Source: Halobaculum saliterrae (lineage in GTDB: Archaea > Halobacteriota > Halobacteria > Halobacteriales > Haloferacaceae). Taken from it: 64,000 nucleotides of DNA. The stretch spans positions 1-64,000 of the forward strand of contig NZ_WUUS01000012.1 of NCBI RefSeq assembly GCF_009831625.1, given 5' to 3'. The notes beneath the pieces are model-generated. The model did no database searches. It worked only from the letters and a program-made list of their open reading frames with translations, and had not been told where the DNA came from. A program made the position numbers and the translations under genes. Below, in pieces: positions 59,903 to 64,000 of this stretch (positions are counted from its first letter, which is position 1; every line of letters starts with the position of its first letter).

Positions 59903-59935
59903 CGCCCCGTCACCCCCTCGCGGGGGGCAATAGAC
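59903..59935 (-). promoter_or_regulatory. T-box/GC-palindrome promoter
   Basis: Minus strand: GTCTATTGCCCCCCGCGAGG then GGGTGACGGGGC, 22 bases before the start at 59880. Confidence 0.6.
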
Positions 59936-60044
59936 ACCACCGAAACGCACCCCGTCAACCTATGCGCTACATCTGATACTTCCGCGACTCCGCTACCCCT
60001 GTGACGGCCCCTCGGCCTGAGAGAGCCGGCGGCCTTCGCACACT

Positions 60045-60083
60045 GCATATCGCCTCTTTCTTTGGACGAAACCCGCGATATGC
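60045..60083. repeat. Spaced dyad
   Basis: GCATATCGC (60045-60053) and GCGATATGC (60075-60083), spacer 21. Confidence 0.6.
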
Positions 60084-60098
60084 AAGACGATATGACGG

Positions 60099-60137
60099 CC
60101 TCAAATCGAAGAAGAACCCCGTCGGGCCGATTTGAGG
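60099..60137. repeat. Spaced dyad
   Basis: CCTCAAATCG (60099-60108) and CGATTTGAGG (60128-60137), spacer 19. Total length equals that of the neighbouring dyad (39 bases). Confidence 0.65.
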
Positions 60138-60414
60138 CGGTAATAAATACCTCGACGAGTTCGGGACTAATACTGGAATCCCAAAATTTGCTCGACGAGG
60201 GGGTAATGAAGGTGATTTCAGACGTGTCTAAATTACACCGGGCCGCTGCTTCACCTGTTCTGAGTCTCTCGAGGCTCCCCGGATCGGTACTTCGAATCGT
60301 GAAACACCCCCGATTCCCTCGATCTGGTTGTGTTAGCCGCTGAAAATTGCTCGACGGGATTCTGAACAGACTGGCTTTGATCTGCAACACAAACCTCGAA
60401 ATTCTAAAATAAGT

Positions 60415-62331
60415 GGCTCTGTTGAAACCCTCAACAGTTGATATTTTCACGGCCTCGGTCGCTCAGTACAGGGTACTCACCAATCGTTCAGTACAGCGGA
60501 CACACTTCGCAGAACAGTCAGTTCCTGTCAGTACAGAATCACTCTACGGTTTCAACGCCGAGGATCTCGAAGCGAGCTCCACCGATCTCGCTCTCAGTCA
60601 CCTGAATCTTCCACCCATGAGCAGCAACTGTCTCAGCGACGATAGCGAGTCCAAACCCGGTCCCTTCCTCGCGGGTCGTATACCCCGGATCGAACACGGA
60701 CTCACGATCACTCTCAGGGATACCGGCCCCATCATCAGCCACGTAAAATCCCGGCCGGTCAGGAAGCACTCCGACGGAGACCGTCACGTCCGGGCCGCCG
60801 TGGTCGATTGAATTCCGAAACAGGTTCTCGAACAGGCGTTGTAGCCGTGTCGGGTCCGCTTTGAACGTCAGGTCGTCCTCGACGCGTAACTCGGCAGCGT
60901 TTGTCTCAACCATCTCCCAACTGTTCTGTGCGACCGACGAGAGCAACACTGCATCCCACTGCTCGACTGGTTGGCCATCACGGGCGAGCGAGAGAATTTG
61001 CCTAATCAAGTCCTCCATCCGAGTTAGCGCCCGCTCGATGGCTGCTGCGTGTTCATTCTCTGCAATCTCCTCGACATCCTCGCGGAGTAATTCGAACCGC
61101 CCTGTGGCCACGTTGAGGGGATTACGGAGGTCGTGACTCACTAAACTGGCAAACTGTTCGAGACGTTCGTTCTGTCGCACTAATTCCTCACGGTACCGCT
61201 CACGGTCAGTTACGTCGGTCAGAAGGATGGTTCGGCCGAGCCCGGCTTTTGCTGTCCCATACGGTGTCTCTGTAACATGGTAATACCGGAGGTGATCCTC
61301 TTGTTGGAGTTTCAAAATAGCGTTGTCGCTGTCAAGACAGTCCGCTACTCGTGGAAGTGTCGTCTTCAGAGGGGTGCCCTCGGCACCGTCAAGGTCAGGG
61401 AAGAGCGTCTGCGCGGCGCGATTCGTGTCTCGAATGTGGTTGCTCGCGTCAAGCGCAATAATTGGCTCGTCCCGTTCGCCGGCCAATTGGATGGCATCGA
61501 ACTGGTCGATATAGACGAACGCGACACCAACGGCGAAGACGGCGACCCCGAGCGGCTCGTAGGTAATATCGATGAGGTAGGGCGTGGTGTACCCGATAAT
61601 ATCGAACACGACGGGCAGGCCGGTGATTCCAACGAGAACGAGGAGCGCTCGTGTGTCGAGGTCGATCTCGGTGAACAGTTCCAGCAGCATGAAGTAGCCG
61701 ACAAAGGCGAGTGCATACGAGAGCCCCATTGCAGTCCAGTGTAGCGGCCCTGTGTACACGGACAGATGAGGGAACGGTGTGGCGACGGCCGTCGTCGTGA
61801 AGTATCCGTGGTGGAGAGGATTGGTGACTTTCACCGCGACAAGTACGATGTAGACGGCGATAGCAAGACGACGGTATGTCGGATTTCGATGGTAGGTCCG
61901 ACCAGTATACGCTGAACAGAAGTAGAGCCATGCGCCGACAGCTGCGAGTCCCAGTACGAGCCCGAACGTATACCACGCGAGTTGGAGTGATATCGTTGAA
62001 GAGACGAGAAATCCGACGTGAGCGGTCGCCCATCCACCGCTCGTCAGGAGGAGTGCCCACAATCCCCGTCGCGTATCAGCATTCGTGATACGCTGAAGGC
62101 GTGTGAGACTTACAAAACAGGCCAATGCAGCCACGACGAAGAGACCAACATAGAGCAGAAAGAGAGGAGATGTCGTCGAGACAGCCATATTGGACCGTCC
62201 CGGGGGCTAGCGTAATACTTTACGGATCTGTAAGGTGACCATGTCTTGATAGCGCGTGATAGACGCGCAGCTCTCATAGACCGTCTGTTTCATATGAAAA
62301 TATATCTGAATAACAGGATTTCAACAGAGCC
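60415..62331. mobile_element. IS-like segment carrying a sensor kinase, no transposase
   Basis: GGCTCTGTTGAAACCCT at 60415-60431 and AGGATTTCAACAGAGCC at 62315-62331 are the IS5-type ends seen at 52464 and 53828, with one mismatch in the left end. The only gene inside is the histidine kinase. The segment could have been moved by the transposase at 52971 or be the scar of two IS insertions. No clear target duplication is seen. Confidence 0.5.
60539..62188 (-). CDS. Membrane sensor histidine kinase (7TM-PAS-HisKA-HATPase)
   Basis: The 549-residue product has seven N-terminal membrane helices (about 8-225) of the HisK_N-7TM type, a PAS-like region (PIIALDASNHIRDTNRAAQT), a phosphorylated His in FASLVSHDLRNPLNVATG and an ATPase part (NLFRNSIDHG, DDGAGIPESD, GTGFGLAIVAETVAAHGW). 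It closely parallels the kinase half of 54781-56688. No response regulator is adjacent. It lies inside the IS-like ends at 60415 and 62331. Confidence 0.9.
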   Translation of the reverse strand: MAVSTTSPLFLLYVGLFVVAALACFVSLTRLQRITNADTRRGLWALLLTSGGWATAHVGFLVSSTISLQLAWYTFGLVLGLAAVGAWLYFCSAYTGRTYHRNPTYRRLAIAVYIVLVAVKVTNPLHHGYFTTTAVATPFPHLSVYTGPLHWTAMGLSYALAFVGYFMLLELFTEIDLDTRALLVLVGITGLPVVFDIIGYTTPYLIDITYEPLGVAVFAVGVAFVYIDQFDAIQLAGERDEPIIALDASNHIRDTNRAAQTLFPDLDGAEGTPLKTTLPRVADCLDSDNAILKLQQEDHLRYYHVTETPYGTAKAGLGRTILLTDVTDRERYREELVRQNERLEQFASLVSHDLRNPLNVATGRFELLREDVEEIAENEHAAAIERALTRMEDLIRQILSLARDGQPVEQWDAVLLSSVAQNSWEMVETNAAELRVEDDLTFKADPTRLQRLFENLFRNSIDHGGPDVTVSVGVLPDRPGFYVADDGAGIPESDRESVFDPGYTTREEGTGFGLAIVAETVAAHGWKIQVTESEIGGARFEILGVETVE

Positions 62332-62346
62332 AAGGAAGTCTATTAT

Positions 62347-63873
62347 TTAGAATTGCTCAGCGGGGCCGGCAGACTGCTCGTCAACTTGTTCGTACATCTC
62401 ATCCGGGAACGGAAGACTGCCCCAGATCGAGTAGGGACATTGGTCCTGGCCGATACAGTACCGTTGCATATCGTCGTTATCGCAGTTCATCGGCAACGGC
62501 GTGTCCCCGCCGATCGTGTTCGAGAACTCGTAGCGGACTTGGTACTCAGTTTCCTGCTCATCGTACCACGGCCACCGAGAGAAGACATCCTTGAGGTCCG
62601 CGACGATTTCGTCGAGGCTGCTGTCTTGGTACTGCGGGAGCCACATCACCATCCGCGCGAAGTTGTAGAGATCCTTCCGAACCGGCTTCTTCTCGTGGAG
62701 TCGGTCCTCCATATTCGCCATACAGGGGAGTTCGAAGAGATCCTCAATCTCTCTCACTTCGATCTGTTCGGCGCCGGTTCCGGCCCGCCCGATTCGGTAC
62801 GTATTGACGCGCCCGTCGCGGTCGATGGTGACCGCCGAATGCGACTCGTGGTCGGCCAGCGTCTTCGCGAGACTGCTTGGACTCGAGATCCAGTCTGTTA
62901 CTGAGGATTCCCAGTCGTCCTCGACGTCGTACGCCGTAACCGCTCGGTAGAGCTCTTTCGCCGTGTAGAATTCGCCCGTTTGCGCGACGTCGTCGGGCGC
63001 ATCACTTAGGGCCCGCCGGAGAACGCGAATCGTCCGTTCCCCACGGTCCCAGTTCCGCCAGATTCGCTCGTGATGGCCGGTCTCGAGGAAGCGATTGATC
63101 CGCTCCGAAATCGCCGACTCGTTCGTGGTCAGCCACGTCAGCTGGTCGTCAGAGAGCCCGTCTTCTTGCACCCGGAGGAGCTTCTTGAACGCCCGTTCAG
63201 CGTAGTCCCGATACTTGCTGTCGAAATCACCGACCGGGACGTACAGGTTGTTGTCCTTCACTCGCGTCAGTATCTCCCCGCCATCGTCACTCCCCGTCGA
63301 TGACTCGCCCTCCGCTCGAACGAGACATTTGCGTGACGCCGCCGCCATCGGGATTTCGAGGTAGAGGCCCTCCCCGAACTCCGGCATCTCTGTGATGCCC
63401 GTACAGACTCGGCCGGGATGCGGTCCATCCTCGCCGGGCTCCTTGCTGTACAGCACGTCGGCGATGTCCTGCTGGAGTGACCCATCGCCGTGTGCGCGGA
63501 TGAGGGAGGCGAGATTGTTGACGTACAGCTCCCGGATGTCGTAGAGCACCTGGATGTTCCGGGGCGACGCGTGCTCGAACTTCGGGTGCTCTTTCACACA
63601 GATCGCACTCAACGTCGCGAGCACGGCGAGCGTCCCCGGCTCGTCGACGAACGGCTCCTCGGCGGCGTCGGCACGAACCTGCTCTTTGAACGCCGCCGTC
63701 CCGAACCGCTCGAGATCGTTCACGAGGTCCTCGGGCTTGTCCTCGCCGTCGACGACGTATCGGTTGTAGCCACGTGTAAACAGCTGGTTGATGCGGGTCT
63801 CACCGTACTCCAGCGGGAGTGCCGCAACTCGATACGCCATGTCCTCGTCGTCGGTGGGCGTACTCGGACTCAT
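62347..63873 (-). CDS. Primase-associated protein with PriL-like Fe-S C-terminus
   Basis: The 508-residue product overlaps the upstream primase gene by four bases. Its C-terminus has four cysteines, 384 (ELPCMANM), 464, 473 and 479 (MNCDNDDMQRYCIGQDQCPY), in a context like the iron-sulphur domain of the archaeal/eukaryal primase large subunit; the first spacing (80) is that of PriL. The N-terminal 380 residues are helical and not recognisable as PriL. It would be the regulatory subunit of a plasmid primase. The last two spacings are shorter than in standard PriL. Confidence 0.7.
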   Translation of the reverse strand: MSPSTPTDDEDMAYRVAALPLEYGETRINQLFTRGYNRYVVDGEDKPEDLVNDLERFGTAAFKEQVRADAAEEPFVDEPGTLAVLATLSAICVKEHPKFEHASPRNIQVLYDIRELYVNNLASLIRAHGDGSLQQDIADVLYSKEPGEDGPHPGRVCTGITEMPEFGEGLYLEIPMAAASRKCLVRAEGESSTGSDDGGEILTRVKDNNLYVPVGDFDSKYRDYAERAFKKLLRVQEDGLSDDQLTWLTTNESAISERINRFLETGHHERIWRNWDRGERTIRVLRRALSDAPDDVAQTGEFYTAKELYRAVTAYDVEDDWESSVTDWISSPSSLAKTLADHESHSAVTIDRDGRVNTYRIGRAGTGAEQIEVREIEDLFELPCMANMEDRLHEKKPVRKDLYNFARMVMWLPQYQDSSLDEIVADLKDVFSRWPWYDEQETEYQVRYEFSNTIGGDTPLPMNCDNDDMQRYCIGQDQCPYSIWGSLPFPDEMYEQVDEQSAGPAEQF

Positions 63874-64000
63874 TCGTCGATTACCTCCGGTGTAGCCGAC
63901 CGAACGTCGAATGCCGGGCTCTCGATGGGTTGAACGATGCTACAAACGTCGGCGTGAAGTGAGTAGGGCAGACGGGCGACCCGCCGGCGGTCGGCCGTCA
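63870..64000 (-). CDS. Primase catalytic subunit (PriS-like), C-terminal fragment
   Basis: The minus-strand frame running in from the window edge to the TGA at 63870 reads DRRRVARLPYSLHADVCSIV and ends TPEVIDE. RxxRLPxSLH is the conserved nucleotide-binding block of archaeo-eukaryotic primases. It overlaps the PriL-like gene by ATGA. Only about 43 residues are inside the window. Confidence 0.7.
   Translation of the reverse strand, partial: TADRRRVARLPYSLHADVCSIVQPIESPAFDVRSATPEVIDE

Larger units (their letters stand above)
59881..60414. other. 534-base gene-free region with two dyads
   Basis: No frame here has haloarchaeal protein composition. Apart from the promoter at 59903 it holds two spaced dyads (60045-60083 and 60099-60137) and ends at the IS-like end at 60415. 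Confidence 0.5.

Noticed and set aside
59884-60450. 188-residue minus-strand open frame
   Set aside because: It crosses the IS-like end, two dyads and a promoter, has low acidic content and resembles no family.
1-64000. CRISPR arrays, tRNA or rRNA genes
   Set aside because: No regularly spaced short repeats and no tRNA T-loop/anticodon pattern or rRNA sequence was found on either strand by reading.

Overview
The window is haloarchaeal. Proteins are strongly acidic, coding sequence is GC-rich with GC third positions, several genes look leaderless with a TATA-like box about 26-30 bases upstream, and it carries two Orc1/Cdc6 genes, a TFB, a TRAM protein, a HalOD1 protein and PhiH1-like/MarR-like winged helices. 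An Orc1 gene beside repeated origin-box-like sequences, a PriS/PriL-like primase pair at the right edge, toxin-antitoxin pairs, an ArdC-like anti-restriction gene, insertion sequences and many short orphan genes point to a megaplasmid or a plasmid-derived island rather than core chromosome. I cannot assign a genus.

Layout. 1-3 kb: end of a nucleotidyltransferase toxin-like gene, small genes, a TRAM protein and a tyrosine recombinase. 3-13 kb: a modification/restriction module, made of a complete Eco57I-type methyltransferase, an inverted partial second copy holding only the C-terminal two thirds, and a PLD-nuclease/SNF2-helicase fusion. 13-15 kb: a Thoeris-like operon (ThsB-type TIR protein plus a four-helix membrane protein). 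15-25 kb: Orc1, a Tat-exported protein, a PD-(D/E)XK-like protein and a PolB cassette (RecA-like protein, small partner, divergent B-family polymerase). 24.5-26.5 kb: a second Orc1 gene flanked by inverted and direct origin-box-like repeats around an AT-rich core, the likely replication origin. 26-46.7 kb: a long accessory array, mostly minus strand, of single short genes (zinc ribbons, DUF6166 paralogues, SWIM, ArdC, Mrr-like and HNH nucleases, VapBC-like and AbiE-like pairs, TFB). 46.7-64 kb: membrane proteins, an RPA-like protein, PIN toxin modules, an IS5-type element with an apparent passenger gene, two sensor kinases (one bounded by the same IS ends), and the primase operon.

Three patterns tie the region together. 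First, the two methyltransferase copies share a perfect 56-bp inverted repeat that starts in frame at the same Met codon, so inversion would swap the target-recognition half, and a tyrosine recombinase sits next door. Second, about eighteen genes share one promoter design: a T-rich box followed at once by a GC-rich palindrome. Third, a spaced dyad TTAACCAAC-N23-25-GTTGGTTAA occurs seven times between 22 and 59 kb with fixed geometry. Function names rest on reading the sequence; no database search was run.
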